This document shows, in pieces, positions 34,277 to 44,185 of a DNA stretch of 51,855 nt. This DNA is from Nitrospirota bacterium. GTDB lineage: Bacteria; Nitrospirota; Thermodesulfovibrionia; Thermodesulfovibrionales; UBA1546. The notes under the pieces were generated by a model that searched no databases, was not told the origin of the DNA, and saw only the letters and a list, made by a program, of their open reading frames with translations. The DNA is taken from positions 1 through 51,855 of the forward strand of contig JACQXE010000017.1 of the NCBI GenBank assembly GCA_016208915.1, written 5' to 3'. Position 1 is the stretch's first letter. Each line of letters begins with the position of its first letter. The position numbers and the translations under genes were made by a program.

Positions 34277-36352
34277 TTACACCTTGAATTTTTGCAACTC
34301 TAAGAGCAGACTTTTTGCCTCTTCTTCCATAGACCTTACTGCAGCATTCATCTGATTGCTAATATTTACTGATTCTGCAGCAATTTTCTTGATGCTCTCA
34401 ATCGAGCTTACGATTTCTTTGCTCTTTTCCTGCTGTTTTGCAGTAGCATCAGCTATCTGTTCTGCTTGCTGAGATACATTCCCGCTTGCCTTTGAAATAT
34501 GCTTGCTCGCTTCGGATTGCTCAGCCGTTGCATTCTTAACCTGCCTTGAGATCTCTTTTATTTTCTCTACTGCATCGATTACCAGCCTGCCCCCTTTATC
34601 CTGTTCCTTGGTAGCCCTCGAGATATGTGCTATCTGTTCGCTCATGTGTTTGATAGCCTTGGTTACATGCTCAATGACCTGAGTCTCTTCTGTAGTAGCC
34701 CTCTGAATAAATTTTGCCTTCTCAGTTGAGGTGCCTGCGCTCTCAACTATGCTTCTCAATGTTACATTCACCTCCTGTACAAGCTTCACTCCTTTGTCAA
34801 CGCTCAGCATTCCTTCTTTTACCATCTTAACGCTCGATCTGGTTTCAGTCTGGACAGATTCTATGAGAGATGCTATTTCTTTGGTGGAGATTGCAGTTTT
34901 TCCCGCCAGATCCTTGATCTCGTCTGCAACCACTGCAAAACCCTTGCCATGTTCTCCTGCCTGAGCTGCCAGTATCGCTGCATTCAGCGCAAGGAGACTT
35001 GTCTGATCCGCAACTTCAGCTATTACAGTCAGTATCTCGCCTATCTCCTCTGATCTTTTCCCGAGGCGGTTGATGGCATCAGCAAGAGAACCCACGCTCG
35101 CCTTAATCTCTTCTATACCTTTAATTGCAGCATCGGCAGCATTCATCCCCTTATCAGACGCCTCTACCGTAACGTGTTCTGCAAGCCTCACTGATTCAAC
35201 AGCATTGTCCTCAATCTCTCTCACTGTGGTACTTATCTCTGTCAGGGATGAACTCGTCTCATCAAATGATGCTGAGAGGAGTTCAAGGCTGTCAGCTATC
35301 TCTTTTATCGATGCAATCATCTCTTCAACCGAAGAAGCAGCAGATGACGCAGAGGCGGAAAAAAAATTCGCATTTTCTGCAACATTTTCTATGGAAGTAG
35401 CCATCTCAAGTGAAGAAGCTGATGTCCCCTCAGAAGATAACGAAAGATTCTTGGCGCTCTCAGCAACAGAGGATATTGAATTATCTATTTCCCGCACAAA
35501 GCCTGCAGTTTTTTCGACTGCATTATGCTGAAAATTTGCTCCTGAAAGAACCTTGCCGGAGGATAAAACGATATTTTCCGTAACGCTCTGAACACTGTTG
35601 GTAATCGACCTGATCTTTGTCAATATGTCCTTCAGGTTGGATGCAATCCTGTTGATTGCCCTACCGAGAGAAGAGATCTCATCCTCTCCCCTTACATCTA
35701 CCTTTACAGCAAGATTCCCTGCTGCTATCTGTTCGGCTGCATGCTCCATGCGGATTAAGGGCCCTGTAATAAATTTCGAGATATAAAAATATATAAATAT
35801 AAGGGAAACTAAAAAGCTGGACAAAGACATCCCGAGAGCGCCTATAATGAGGCTATAAACCTGAGCATTTACCGCGCTGTACCTTAAACCTATGCGCAAA
35901 AAAGCAACCTGTTTGCCCTCAGCATTGTTAAGAGGCAGCGAGAGATCATAAAAAAAATCATGTCTCTGTACAAGCAATTTATCAGTGGAAGCAGCATTCA
36001 GTGACGGTTTATCCGTAAGTTCCTTGCCTACGAGCGAAGTGTCGCTATGAAATAATACCTTTCCTTTGGTATCAGTCACCATAGAATAGGCAATATCCTT
36101 ATCCTTCGACATAAGGGCCTGCAGCTTCTCATTCACGCCTTCGATATATTCTACAGGGATGCCGAGGTTCAATGCCTTTCCAATATCATGCAGTATCACC
36201 TCACCCATAGCTGCTGTCTTTGAATAAATAACGTTTCTGTATTTATCTGCAGTAACAAATATCAAAACTACAGTGCTTATACTGAGCGCAATAAAAAGCA
36301 CAAGAGCTATCATAAGTATAAAACGAGACTGAAGATTAAGCTTTAGCTTCAT
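34277..36352 (-). CDS. Methyl-accepting chemotaxis protein
   Basis: This 691-residue protein has a transmembrane helix (about 11-33), a periplasmic sensor domain of single-Cache type (about 35-165; YSKTAAMGEVILHDIGKAL, YSMVTDTKGKVLFHSDTSL, SLPLNNAEGKQVAFLRIGL), a second transmembrane helix (about 167-192) and a HAMP domain (ITGPLIRMEHAAEQIAAGNL). A long cytoplasmic coiled coil follows, with the signalling hairpin tip EVADQTSLLALNAAILAAQA GEHGKGFAVVADEI. An AAGGAG site precedes the ATG. It is divergently placed to an orphan periplasmic binding protein gene across 283 bases. The ligand is not predictable from sequence. Confidence 0.93.
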   Translation of the reverse strand: MKLKLNLQSRFILMIALVLFIALSISTVVLIFVTADKYRNVIYSKTAAMGEVILHDIGKALNLGIPVEYIEGVNEKLQALMSKDKDIAYSMVTDTKGKVLFHSDTSLVGKELTDKPSLNAASTDKLLVQRHDFFYDLSLPLNNAEGKQVAFLRIGLRYSAVNAQVYSLIIGALGMSLSSFLVSLIFIYFYISKFITGPLIRMEHAAEQIAAGNLAVKVDVRGEDEISSLGRAINRIASNLKDILTKIRSITNSVQSVTENIVLSSGKVLSGANFQHNAVEKTAGFVREIDNSISSVAESAKNLSLSSEGTSASSLEMATSIENVAENANFFSASASSAASSVEEMIASIKEIADSLELLSASFDETSSSLTEISTTVREIEDNAVESVRLAEHVTVEASDKGMNAADAAIKGIEEIKASVGSLADAINRLGKRSEEIGEILTVIAEVADQTSLLALNAAILAAQAGEHGKGFAVVADEIKDLAGKTAISTKEIASLIESVQTETRSSVKMVKEGMLSVDKGVKLVQEVNVTLRSIVESAGTSTEKAKFIQRATTEETQVIEHVTKAIKHMSEQIAHISRATKEQDKGGRLVIDAVEKIKEISRQVKNATAEQSEASKHISKASGNVSQQAEQIADATAKQQEKSKEIVSSIESIKKIAAESVNISNQMNAAVRSMEEEAKSLLLELQKFKV

Positions 36353-36635
36353 TTTTTCTCTTTTGCTCCTTTCTCAATAAAAAAGTTTTAATTATAGCGC
36401 TATTGGCATTCAGCCTTGCAGAATTGCGAATCTGAATAGAAGACATGAATTTACTTTAAAAAAAAACATTTTAACTGTCAATCTAAAAATTAGCTATACG
36501 CCTTTAATAAAATCAATTGTTAAAATCTATACAATATATTGATATTTTTAATTTGCTAATAAATTTAAAAACATGATACTCATCTTATAAAGAATTGAAC
36601 TGTTTTTCAAAGAAAAAATATTACAGGAGGTTAAG

Positions 36636-37718
36636 ATGTTCAACAGAAGAGAATTTATTGGTGGGATGATTGCTATTGGCAGCATGGCTTTTTTCAAGAA
36701 GTCTGTGTTTGCCTCTTCTCAAAAAATACGTATTGGAGTTTTAGTGCCGTCACATTGCGCCCTGCCGGTCTTTCTGGCTGATGAGCGCGGCATTTTAAAA
36801 AAATCCGGCATACAAGCTGAAATTACCCTGGTCGATAAAATGGAAGATATTGTTAAAGGCTTTGCCAAAGGCGATTTTGATTTTGCACAACTGACAACCC
36901 CGCTTACGCTCGCGATGAGCGCTGGCAATCCTAAATTACCCAATATACCAGTGGGGATAACACAGGTGCTTGGAACGAATGGTGGTGTTTTGGCGGTATC
37001 AACCAAATCCGATGTGCGAAAACTTTCTGATCTAAAAGGAAAACGGATAGGCGTTCACAGTCTGTTTATGACTCATTCATTAATCTTAAACTTAATTTTT
37101 GAAAAAAGCGGTCTCGATCCGAAAGATGTTACACTGAAAGTAGTGCCCATGAGCGAGATGGTTACCGCTTTAAAAGAAGATCAGATTGATGGCTTTATCA
37201 ATCCAGAACCATTACCAACCTTATTAGAAAATAAAGGCGTCTCTAAAACTCTCCTGAAGACAAAGATGTTCTGGGTAAATCATCCTTGTTGTTTGTTAGC
37301 AACAAAGCGTTCCTTTATTGCAAATGAAAAAAATCTTGTTAAAGATGTTACAAGGGCATATATGATTGCAGGATTGGAACTTAATAATCAGGCTTTTAGA
37401 AATAAGGCGATAACAGAAATTCATGAAAAGATCTTACCCTATAAACAAATTCCTCTTCCCTTACTGCTTCAGGCATTCGGCACAGATCGAACAGATTTTT
37501 ATCCATTTCCTTTTCAGAGCTCAGGCGTTATAGTGGCAAACCAGATGAAGAAATTAGGCCTCTTACAGCCAGACGTGGAAACAGAAAAATTGGTTAAAGA
37601 TGTTTTTGCCTCAGAATTAGCCCTTGAGGTGATAAAAGAAGCAGCAAGCGAGGTCAGGGGATCAGAAATACCAACGAGCTTGAATCGTGAGGAAAGAATT
37701 CGGTTAGAAAAAACATAA
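36636..37718 (+). CDS. NrtA/SsuA-like ABC substrate-binding protein, orphan
   Basis: This 360-residue protein has a twin-arginine-like signal (NRREFIGGMIAIGSMAFF). It has the NMT1/NrtA-type periplasmic-binding fold: KIRIGVLVPSHCALPVFLAD, GDFDFAQLTTPLTLAM, LSDLKGKRIGVHSLFMTHSL, LKEDQIDGFINPEPLPTLL. Relatives bind nitrate, bicarbonate, sulfonates or thiamine precursors. GAGG lies before the ATG (CAGGAGGTTAAG). No permease or ATPase is adjacent, and a chemoreceptor is divergently next to it. It may serve as a ligand carrier for that receptor or work with a transporter elsewhere. Confidence 0.85.
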   Translation: MFNRREFIGGMIAIGSMAFFKKSVFASSQKIRIGVLVPSHCALPVFLADERGILKKSGIQAEITLVDKMEDIVKGFAKGDFDFAQLTTPLTLAMSAGNPKLPNIPVGITQVLGTNGGVLAVSTKSDVRKLSDLKGKRIGVHSLFMTHSLILNLIFEKSGLDPKDVTLKVVPMSEMVTALKEDQIDGFINPEPLPTLLENKGVSKTLLKTKMFWVNHPCCLLATKRSFIANEKNLVKDVTRAYMIAGLELNNQAFRNKAITEIHEKILPYKQIPLPLLLQAFGTDRTDFYPFPFQSSGVIVANQMKKLGLLQPDVETEKLVKDVFASELALEVIKEAASEVRGSEIPTSLNREERIRLEKT

Positions 37719-37730
37719 GGTATACCTTCC

Positions 37731-37771
37731 GCTCCTTATCACCGCTTCTGTCCTGAGAGGTGATAAGGAGC
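37731..37771 (+). terminator. 13-bp hairpin after the binding-protein gene
   Basis: GCTCCTTATCACC (37731-37743) and its exact reverse complement (37759-37771) are separated by a 15-base loop. It lies 13 bases after the stop codon. The T-rich run follows only about 28 bases later, so this is a probable, not classical, terminator. Confidence 0.55.
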
Positions 37772-37886
37772 ACGTCTTCAGCCCTCTCGTTAGCGTTTCC
37801 TTTTTTCCCTTTTTATCCAGTTCTGTTAAACTTACAGTTAAGATCGTATTTGCTCAGAGAGGACATACCTTTGCAGGGAAATACAA

Positions 37887-38486
37887 ATGACTTCCGGCAA
37901 AGAAAAAGCATGGAAAACCTTGAACAATCTTAATCCTCTTAAGGTATGTAAAAATGCGGCTGTTGCCTATGACAGTGAAAATTGCGGCTATACACTAAGA
38001 TCTTTTGACATGGATTTTTTGATTTCACCCGAGAAAAGAATAATAACGAATATCTCGCCTGAAGGGGAAAAACTCATTAAACGCTATAGTTATTTTTTCA
38101 ATCTGTTAGCCCTATATTATTTGATTAATGCAAAGGATATCCCTTTATCAGGCAGACCTGTCAAACCTGAAAACATTCAGAGCGGAGCGGTCTTCTTTAG
38201 AGGCGCTCACATACTTCCATTGGACCAGATTGCCGAGAAATACAATAATGACAAAATAGGATTTATCGAAAAGGGCAAAGAATTTAGCGGCAGAATCGTG
38301 AGTTACGGAGATGCCTCGATTGAACTCCTGCCAATGCCAAGAATCCCGGTGACATTGATATTATGGCTTTCTGACGATGAGTTCCCTGCCAGGGCTGACC
38401 TGCTCTTTGATTCGACATGCGAGCTGCAGGCCCCCATTGACATACTATGGTCTGTTGCAATGCTGAGTGTTCTGGTGATGCTGTAA
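37887..38486 (+). CDS. DUF3786 protein
   Basis: This 199-residue soluble protein has the DUF3786 hallmarks: YSYFFNLLALYYLINAKDIPL, SGAVFFRGAHILPLDQIAEKY and the PRIPVTLILWLSDDEFPARADLLFD end. The family is found mostly in anaerobes and often near corrinoid or radical SAM genes; its function is unknown. It is two bases from the following B12-binding radical SAM gene, so the two are an operon. No membrane segment or signal peptide is seen. Confidence 0.8.
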   Translation: MTSGKEKAWKTLNNLNPLKVCKNAAVAYDSENCGYTLRSFDMDFLISPEKRIITNISPEGEKLIKRYSYFFNLLALYYLINAKDIPLSGRPVKPENIQSGAVFFRGAHILPLDQIAEKYNNDKIGFIEKGKEFSGRIVSYGDASIELLPMPRIPVTLILWLSDDEFPARADLLFDSTCELQAPIDILWSVAMLSVLVML

Positions 38487-38487
38487 T

Positions 38488-40113
38488 ATGAACCGCAGGC
38501 TTATCGAAAAAGCAGACGCTCTAATCTCAAAAGAGAGAGGCACGGTATTCAAAGAACCTGGCGGCAGGATCAATATCTGCCTTGTTTACCCGAATACCTA
38601 TCATGTGGGCATGTCAAATTTAGGCTTTCAAGGCATCTATGCTATCCTAAATGAAAGAGATGACATAGTATGTGAAAGGGCATTTTTACCAAATGACGAA
38701 GACATTGATGAATATAGCAGGACTGATACAGAGCTTTTTTCAATTGAATCCAAAAAGCCATTAAACAGATTCGATATAGTCGCCTTTTCAGTCTCTTTTG
38801 AAAATGACTATCCGAATATTATAAGGATACTTCAGCTTTCAAAGATACCATGCAAAGCGTTAGAAAGAAATATCTCTCATCCATTGATCATGTTCGGAGG
38901 CGTATGCGCATTCTTCAACCCCGAACCAATAGCAGATTTCTTTGATATATGTTTCATTGGCGAGGCAGAGGAGATGCTTGATGAGTTTATTGAAATGAAT
39001 AAAGCATCTGCAACAAGGGATGCATTGCTCAGAAATTCAAGCAGAATAGAAGGCGTTTATATTCCGAAATTTTATAAAATCTTTTATGGGAATGGCATTA
39101 TCAGGAGAGAAAAAATCTATGCAGAAGTCCCTGACAGGATAAAAAAGCGCCACATAAAAGATATCTCATCCCATAGGTTCAGACACGCGATAATAACGTC
39201 TGAAACTGAGTTTTCTGAGACGTATCTTATTGAGGCAATGCGGGGATGTCCATGGAAATGCAGATTCTGCGTTGCAGGGCATATCTATAATCCTCCGAGA
39301 CAAAAGAGTCTGTCTGTAATCAGAGAGGAAGTCAGAGAGGCATTAAAGCGCACAGGAAGGGTTGGATTGATAGGTCCGTCAATGTCAGATTACGTTCATG
39401 CCAGTGATGTGCTTAGCATAGAAGGGGTTGATTTCTCTATAACATCTTTAAGGGCAAGCCAGAAAAGTGCACGTATTGTTTCGCTGATGAAAGGCCGCAA
39501 GAGCATCTCTATTGCGCCTGAGACAGGGACAGAAAGACTAAGAAAAGTCGTTGACAAAAATATAACTGATGAAGAAATCATTGAGGCATCAAGGCTTATA
39601 TTATCGGAAAGCATAGAAAATCTGAGGCTATATTTCATGATAGGGCTTCCCACAGAAAAAGATGAAGACATAAATGGGATTGTCAGTCTTGTTAAAAAGA
39701 TAAGAGACGCATCAAAAAAGGGGAATATAACCATAACTCTGAGCACCTTTATCCCAAAGCCATTTACGCCCTTTCAATGGCATCCTATGGAAAGAATGGA
39801 TGTTGTAAAAGAGCGTCTCAGGAAGATAAAAAAATCACTATTGCCTGCAAAGGGAGTCAGGGTATTCCATGATGTGCCAAAATATGCCTACATGCAGGGT
39901 CTTTTTTCCATGGGAGACAGGCGGCTTTCAGGAGCGATCGAAAAGATATCACAGACGCAGAACTGGAGAAAAGCATGCACAGATTCAGGTATAGACCCTG
40001 ATTTTTATACCATGAGAAAAAGGGATCTGTCCGAAGATTCCCCGTGGGACTTTATTGACGCCGGCATACCAAAAGAAAAGCTCTGGGAAGAGTATCAAAA
40101 GGCTGTTTCATGA
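38488..40113 (+). CDS. B12-binding-type radical SAM protein
   Basis: This 541-residue protein has an N-terminal cobalamin-binding-like domain (INICLVYPNTYHVGMSNLGF, DIVAFSVSFENDYPNIIRIL, GGVCAFFNPEPIADFF). A radical SAM core follows with the cluster motif RGCPWKCRFCVAG, the stretch SIAPETGTERLRKVVDKNI and a FMIGLPTEKDEDINGI signature. Members of this family (B12-binding radical SAM, TIGR03960-like) perform uncharacterised methylations or radical rearrangements. Start and length agree with the family. Two bases upstream lies a DUF3786 gene with which it is likely cotranscribed. Confidence 0.85.
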   Translation: MNRRLIEKADALISKERGTVFKEPGGRINICLVYPNTYHVGMSNLGFQGIYAILNERDDIVCERAFLPNDEDIDEYSRTDTELFSIESKKPLNRFDIVAFSVSFENDYPNIIRILQLSKIPCKALERNISHPLIMFGGVCAFFNPEPIADFFDICFIGEAEEMLDEFIEMNKASATRDALLRNSSRIEGVYIPKFYKIFYGNGIIRREKIYAEVPDRIKKRHIKDISSHRFRHAIITSETEFSETYLIEAMRGCPWKCRFCVAGHIYNPPRQKSLSVIREEVREALKRTGRVGLIGPSMSDYVHASDVLSIEGVDFSITSLRASQKSARIVSLMKGRKSISIAPETGTERLRKVVDKNITDEEIIEASRLILSESIENLRLYFMIGLPTEKDEDINGIVSLVKKIRDASKKGNITITLSTFIPKPFTPFQWHPMERMDVVKERLRKIKKSLLPAKGVRVFHDVPKYAYMQGLFSMGDRRLSGAIEKISQTQNWRKACTDSGIDPDFYTMRKRDLSEDSPWDFIDAGIPKEKLWEEYQKAVS

Positions 40114-40163
40114 ATCAGGCTTAAACCGGCGCTATTATAAAGGAATACACCTTAGATACTGTG

Positions 40164-40224
40164 TATAAGGTGTCGTCATTGTATTTCTTCATCATTCAGT
40201 CTTTTTTTAGTTGTTTGAGACAGT
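40164..40224 (+). repeat. 61-nt dispersed repeat, copy A
   Basis: It begins TATAAGGTGTCGTCATTG and ends GACAGT, and matches the inverted copy at 48504-48564 in 54 of 61 positions by eye. It is preceded by ACACCTTA that can pair with its own TAAGGTGT, and followed by the palindrome GACAGTACTGTC. It lies 36 bases before the start of the small zinc-ribbon gene. Confidence 0.8.
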
Positions 40225-40260
40225 ACTGTCTTGCTATATTAGATTATAAAGGAGGCATTT

Positions 40261-40557
40261 ATGAAAATAGATAAACCGCCAATATGCCCGCACTGCAAAA
40301 CAGAGACACAGAAATATGATGTCCAGCCATGGGATGGTGGGGGATGGGGAGTTCCTTTTCTTTATGTATGCTTTAACGACGATTGTCCGCTTTATATAGG
40401 GGGGCAGAAACATATAGAAGAAAATTATGGTCAGGTAGCTTCCTACCGCTATATGGTCTATCCTGATACAGGAAAAGAAGAAATCATGGTTGCCTATAGT
40501 CCAATGTTTTTTCAGAAAAAGAATATAATTTCAAAGGAGGACGAAGAAGAGGAATAA
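40261..40557 (+). CDS. Small zinc-ribbon-like protein
   Basis: This 98-residue protein has two Cys pairs, CPHCKTET and CFNDDCPLYIGG, spaced as in a zinc ribbon, and a conserved-looking middle (YDVQPWDGGGWGVPFLYVC; YMVYPDTGKEEIM). A GGAGG lies before the ATG (AAAGGAGGCATTT). The C-terminus is acidic (KEDEEEE). I do not recognise a functional family; similar short proteins occur in Desulfobacterota-type genomes. It ends four bases before the convergent DedA gene. A dispersed 61-nt repeat lies in its leader. Confidence 0.75.
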   Translation: MKIDKPPICPHCKTETQKYDVQPWDGGGWGVPFLYVCFNDDCPLYIGGQKHIEENYGQVASYRYMVYPDTGKEEIMVAYSPMFFQKKNIISKEDEEEE

Positions 40558-40561
40558 GGGT

Positions 40562-41215
40562 CTATCTATTGTTTTTATTTGCTTCATATTCGGGTTGTGC
40601 AGGTCTGTGCTTTTTGTGCCACACAATATAACCCAGTACAAGCAATAGGCATCCGCTTATTATATAAATACTCCATTGTTTGCTCATCTCCATCGCCTGC
40701 TCTTTATTATTGCCTACAAAATAACCTATGTATGCAAGTATCCAGACCCATATGCCTGCACCGAGCGATGTGTAAATGCAGAACTTCTTAATATCCATCT
40801 TCGCAAGTCCTGCAGGAAATGATATATAGTGTCTTATACCCAAGATAAGCCTTCCAACAAATGTGCTTATGCTTCCATGCGCCTTAAAGAAACGCTCCCC
40901 TTTTTCAAAGTGTTCCTTGGAGACGCCAAAATATCTGCCATATTTAAGAATGAATGGTCTTCCAAAATAGACAGCGATGGCATAATTGAATAGCGCTCCG
41001 AGCAGACTGCCGGTCATTCCTGATATGATGACTCCGCCCCAGTTCATCTGTTTCTGAGAGATTAGATATCCTGCGGGAGGAATTACGAGTTCAGACGGCA
41101 GGGGAATAAACGTGCTTTCAACAAACATCAGACAGACGATGCCGCTGTACCCCATCTTTCCTATCACATCAACAAGCCAGCCAAAAAACGCATTAAGCAT
41201 CAAATACTGTAACAT
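40562..41215 (-). CDS. DedA-family membrane protein
   Basis: This 217-residue protein has four to five hydrophobic segments and the DedA signature: CLMFVESTFIPLPSELVIPPAG, GALFNYAIAVYFGRPFI, FFKAHGSISTFVGRLILGIR and HYISFPAGLAKM. DedA proteins act as undecaprenyl-phosphate or lipid flippases and help keep the proton gradient. The length is typical. It is divergent from ppdK across about 270 bases (41216-41485), where I see AT-rich promoter-like sequence but no gene. Confidence 0.88.
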   Translation of the reverse strand: MLQYLMLNAFFGWLVDVIGKMGYSGIVCLMFVESTFIPLPSELVIPPAGYLISQKQMNWGGVIISGMTGSLLGALFNYAIAVYFGRPFILKYGRYFGVSKEHFEKGERFFKAHGSISTFVGRLILGIRHYISFPAGLAKMDIKKFCIYTSLGAGIWVWILAYIGYFVGNNKEQAMEMSKQWSIYIISGCLLLVLGYIVWHKKHRPAQPEYEANKNNR

Positions 41216-41485
41216 AAAAAGGTTTTTTCTGTTTTATTAGAGCATTTCTGCTAAAAGAGTCAGACAGCCATGCTCATATCATAAAATAATATTTATAAAC
41301 AATATGTTATGCCATCTAATTAAAGTATAGCTCTATAAATATTCAGTATTTTCGACTATTAAATTGAATCGCAAACAGCTTCTACAGTGAAAAATTTGTC
41401 AAAAAATCAGATTTTGGTTGAAATTTGCCGCATTAGTAATGTATTTTATTTATCCAAAGCAAAATCATATACAGGGGGCATTCTG

Positions 41486-44155
41486 ATGGCAAAGAAATCA
41501 TCCAAAAAACTTGTTTACTTTTTCGGTGGTGGAAAAGCGGATGGCAATGGCAAAATGAAAGACCTTCTCGGGGGTAAGGGCGCCGGGCTTGCCGAGATGA
41601 CAAATCTCAAGATTCCTGTTCCTGCTGGTTTCACGATCACAACAGAGGCTTGCAACGAATATTTTCATAACAAGAAAAAATATCCTTCCGGCATGTGGGA
41701 ACAGGTGCTGGTTAATATGAAAAAAGTTGAAAAGATGATGGGAATGAAACTCGGAGATCCATCCCGCCCTCTTCTCGTATCTGTACGTTCAGGCGCAAAA
41801 TTTTCTATGCCAGGCATGATGGACACAGTCCTGAATCTCGGACTTAACGAAATGACAATAAGGGCATTGATAAAAAAGACTGGCAATGAACGCTTCGCGT
41901 ATGATGCATACAGAAGATTTATTACAATGTTCGGGAGCATTGTAATGGGCGTTGACAGACAAAAGTTCGAAAAGACACTCGAAGAGATAAAGGAAAGAAG
42001 GGGCGTTCATCTCGATACTGATCTTACTGCCGAAAATCTTAAGAAGGTTGTTGAGGAGTTCAAGATAATCTATAAAAAAAGCACAGGAGAAAAATTCCCT
42101 TCCGATCCATATGAGCAGCTAAAAAAGGCAATAAATGCGGTTTTTGGCTCCTGGTTTGGCGACCGGGCAGTAAAATACAGAAAACTTCATGGGATACCGG
42201 AAAACTTAGGAACTGCATGCAATATCCAAGCAATGGTATTCGGAAATATGGGGGAGAATTCAGGCACAGGCGTGGGATTTACGAGAGATCCGTCTACCGG
42301 AGGCAGGAAATTCTTTGCAGAATGTCTTATAAATGCGCAGGGAGAGGACGTCGTAGCTGGAATAAGAACCCCTCTTCATATTAATGAGCTTAAGAAGAGA
42401 CTCCCTAAGGCGTACAACGAGCTTGACAAGATATATAAAAAGCTTGAGAAACACTACAAAGACATGCTCGATATCGAATTTACTGTTCAGGAAGGCAAGC
42501 TCTATATGCTCCAGACGAGAGTAGGAAAAAGAACAGCTGCTGCAGCCCTCAAGATCGCAATTGACATGGTAAAAGAGGGCATGATAGACAAAAAGACAGC
42601 AATCATGAGAATTGATCCCCAGCAGTTGGACCAGCTCCTCCACCCAATGATAGACCCTAAAGCAAAGCTAAATGTAATAGCAAAAGGGCTTCCTGCATCG
42701 CCCGGAGCCGCAGTTGGCAAGGTTATATTCACAGCAGACGAGGCAGAAACCGCTGCTGAGAAAGGCGAAAAAGTAATCCTTGTCAGAACAGAAACCTCGC
42801 CTGAGGATATAGGCGGAATGCATGCAGCACAAGGGATTCTCACAGCAAGAGGAGGCATGACATCCCATGCTGCTGTTGTTGCAAGGGGAATGGGCAAGTG
42901 CTGTGTTGCAGGCTGCGGTGCAATAAATATAACCGAGAGCCAGAAACACTTCACAGTAAACAGTCTTGTGATTAGAGAGGGTGATTACATAACCTTAAAT
43001 GGCACAACAGGTGAAGTTATTTTAGGAGAAGCGCCGCTTATAAAACCAGAGCTTACAGAGGATTTTGGGATATTTATGAAATGGGCTGATGGATTCAAAA
43101 AGCTAGGTGTCAGGACAAACGCTGATACCCCCAATGATGCCACAGTAGCAAGAAACTTCGGAGCAGAAGGAATCGGCCTTTGCAGAACAGAGCATATGTT
43201 CTTCGAGCCCGACAGGATAAGCGCTGTGAGAGAGATGATACTCGCGGATGATACAGAAGGCAGGGAGAAGGCGTTAGCCAAACTACTGCCTATGCAGAAA
43301 GGCGACTTCTTAGGCATATTCAAGGCAATGAAGGGATTTCCTGTTACCATAAGGCTGCTTGATCCTCCATTGCATGAATTCCTGCCTCACTCAGATGAGG
43401 AACTAAAGACACTCGCGCATCACATGGAAGTTCCATTTGAAAAACTCAAGTCAAGAAACAAGGTTTTACATGAATTCAACCCTATGCTTGGGCACAGGGG
43501 TTGCAGGCTCGGTATAACATATCCTGAGATATACGTTATGCAGACACAGGCAATAATGGAGGCTGCGTGTGAACTGAAAAAACAGGGGATAAAGGTTATA
43601 CCCGAAATAATGATACCATTGGTAGGCCATGTGAATGAGCTTAAGATGATGCGGGAACTTGTCATTAAAATAGTGAGTGACACCCAGAAAAAATACAAAA
43701 CAAAAGTTGACTACACTGTAGGAACAATGATAGAACTCCCCAGGGCTGCGATAACAGCGGATGAGATAGCAACACAGGCAGACTTTTTCTCCTTCGGCAC
43801 AAATGACCTGACACAGACTACATTCGGCCTCTCAAGGGATGATGCCGGAAGATTCCTCCCCTATTATATTGAAAAGAGAATACTGGATGACGATCCGTTC
43901 ATAACCCTTGATCAGGAAGGAACAGGTCTCATGATGAAGATAGCCATAGAAAAGGGAAGAAAGGTGAAGAAAAACCTTAAGATGGGAATCTGCGGCGAGC
44001 ACGGAGGAGACCCAAGATCAGTCGAATTCTGCCATAAGATAGGTCTCGATTATGTAAGCTGCTCTCCTTACAGGGTTCCCCTTGCAAGGCTTGCAGCAGC
44101 ACAGGCAGCGCTCAAAGAGAAGATGGGGAAGGATCTGAGTAAGTCAACAGTTTAG
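41486..44155 (+). CDS. ppdK: Pyruvate, phosphate dikinase
   Basis: This 889-residue enzyme starts at MAKKSSKKLVYFFGGGKADG; CAGGGGG lies about eight bases before this ATG. In-frame codons back to 41387 give a sequence unlike the family. The nucleotide-binding domain (GGKGAGLAEMTNLKIPVPAG, VRSGAKFSMPGMMDTVLNLG, GNMGENSGTGVGFTRDPSTG) is followed by the swivelling phosphohistidine domain (GGMTSHAAVVARGMGKCCVAG) and the PEP-binding barrel (GLCRTEHMFFEPDRI, GTNDLTQTTFGLSRDDAG, GICGEHGGDPRSVEFC). It interconverts pyruvate/ATP/Pi and PEP/AMP/PPi, typical of anaerobic carbon metabolism. A clear terminator follows. Confidence 0.96.
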   Translation: MAKKSSKKLVYFFGGGKADGNGKMKDLLGGKGAGLAEMTNLKIPVPAGFTITTEACNEYFHNKKKYPSGMWEQVLVNMKKVEKMMGMKLGDPSRPLLVSVRSGAKFSMPGMMDTVLNLGLNEMTIRALIKKTGNERFAYDAYRRFITMFGSIVMGVDRQKFEKTLEEIKERRGVHLDTDLTAENLKKVVEEFKIIYKKSTGEKFPSDPYEQLKKAINAVFGSWFGDRAVKYRKLHGIPENLGTACNIQAMVFGNMGENSGTGVGFTRDPSTGGRKFFAECLINAQGEDVVAGIRTPLHINELKKRLPKAYNELDKIYKKLEKHYKDMLDIEFTVQEGKLYMLQTRVGKRTAAAALKIAIDMVKEGMIDKKTAIMRIDPQQLDQLLHPMIDPKAKLNVIAKGLPASPGAAVGKVIFTADEAETAAEKGEKVILVRTETSPEDIGGMHAAQGILTARGGMTSHAAVVARGMGKCCVAGCGAINITESQKHFTVNSLVIREGDYITLNGTTGEVILGEAPLIKPELTEDFGIFMKWADGFKKLGVRTNADTPNDATVARNFGAEGIGLCRTEHMFFEPDRISAVREMILADDTEGREKALAKLLPMQKGDFLGIFKAMKGFPVTIRLLDPPLHEFLPHSDEELKTLAHHMEVPFEKLKSRNKVLHEFNPMLGHRGCRLGITYPEIYVMQTQAIMEAACELKKQGIKVIPEIMIPLVGHVNELKMMRELVIKIVSDTQKKYKTKVDYTVGTMIELPRAAITADEIATQADFFSFGTNDLTQTTFGLSRDDAGRFLPYYIEKRILDDDPFITLDQEGTGLMMKIAIEKGRKVKKNLKMGICGEHGGDPRSVEFCHKIGLDYVSCSPYRVPLARLAAAQAALKEKMGKDLSKSTV

Positions 44156-44185
44156 AAATTACTGGTTTTTATGGATAAGAGCTTT

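Noticed and set aside
42502-42954. Minus-strand open frame of 150 codons inside ppdK
   Set aside because: A shadow of the well-supported ppdK frame; composition is that of reversed coding sequence.
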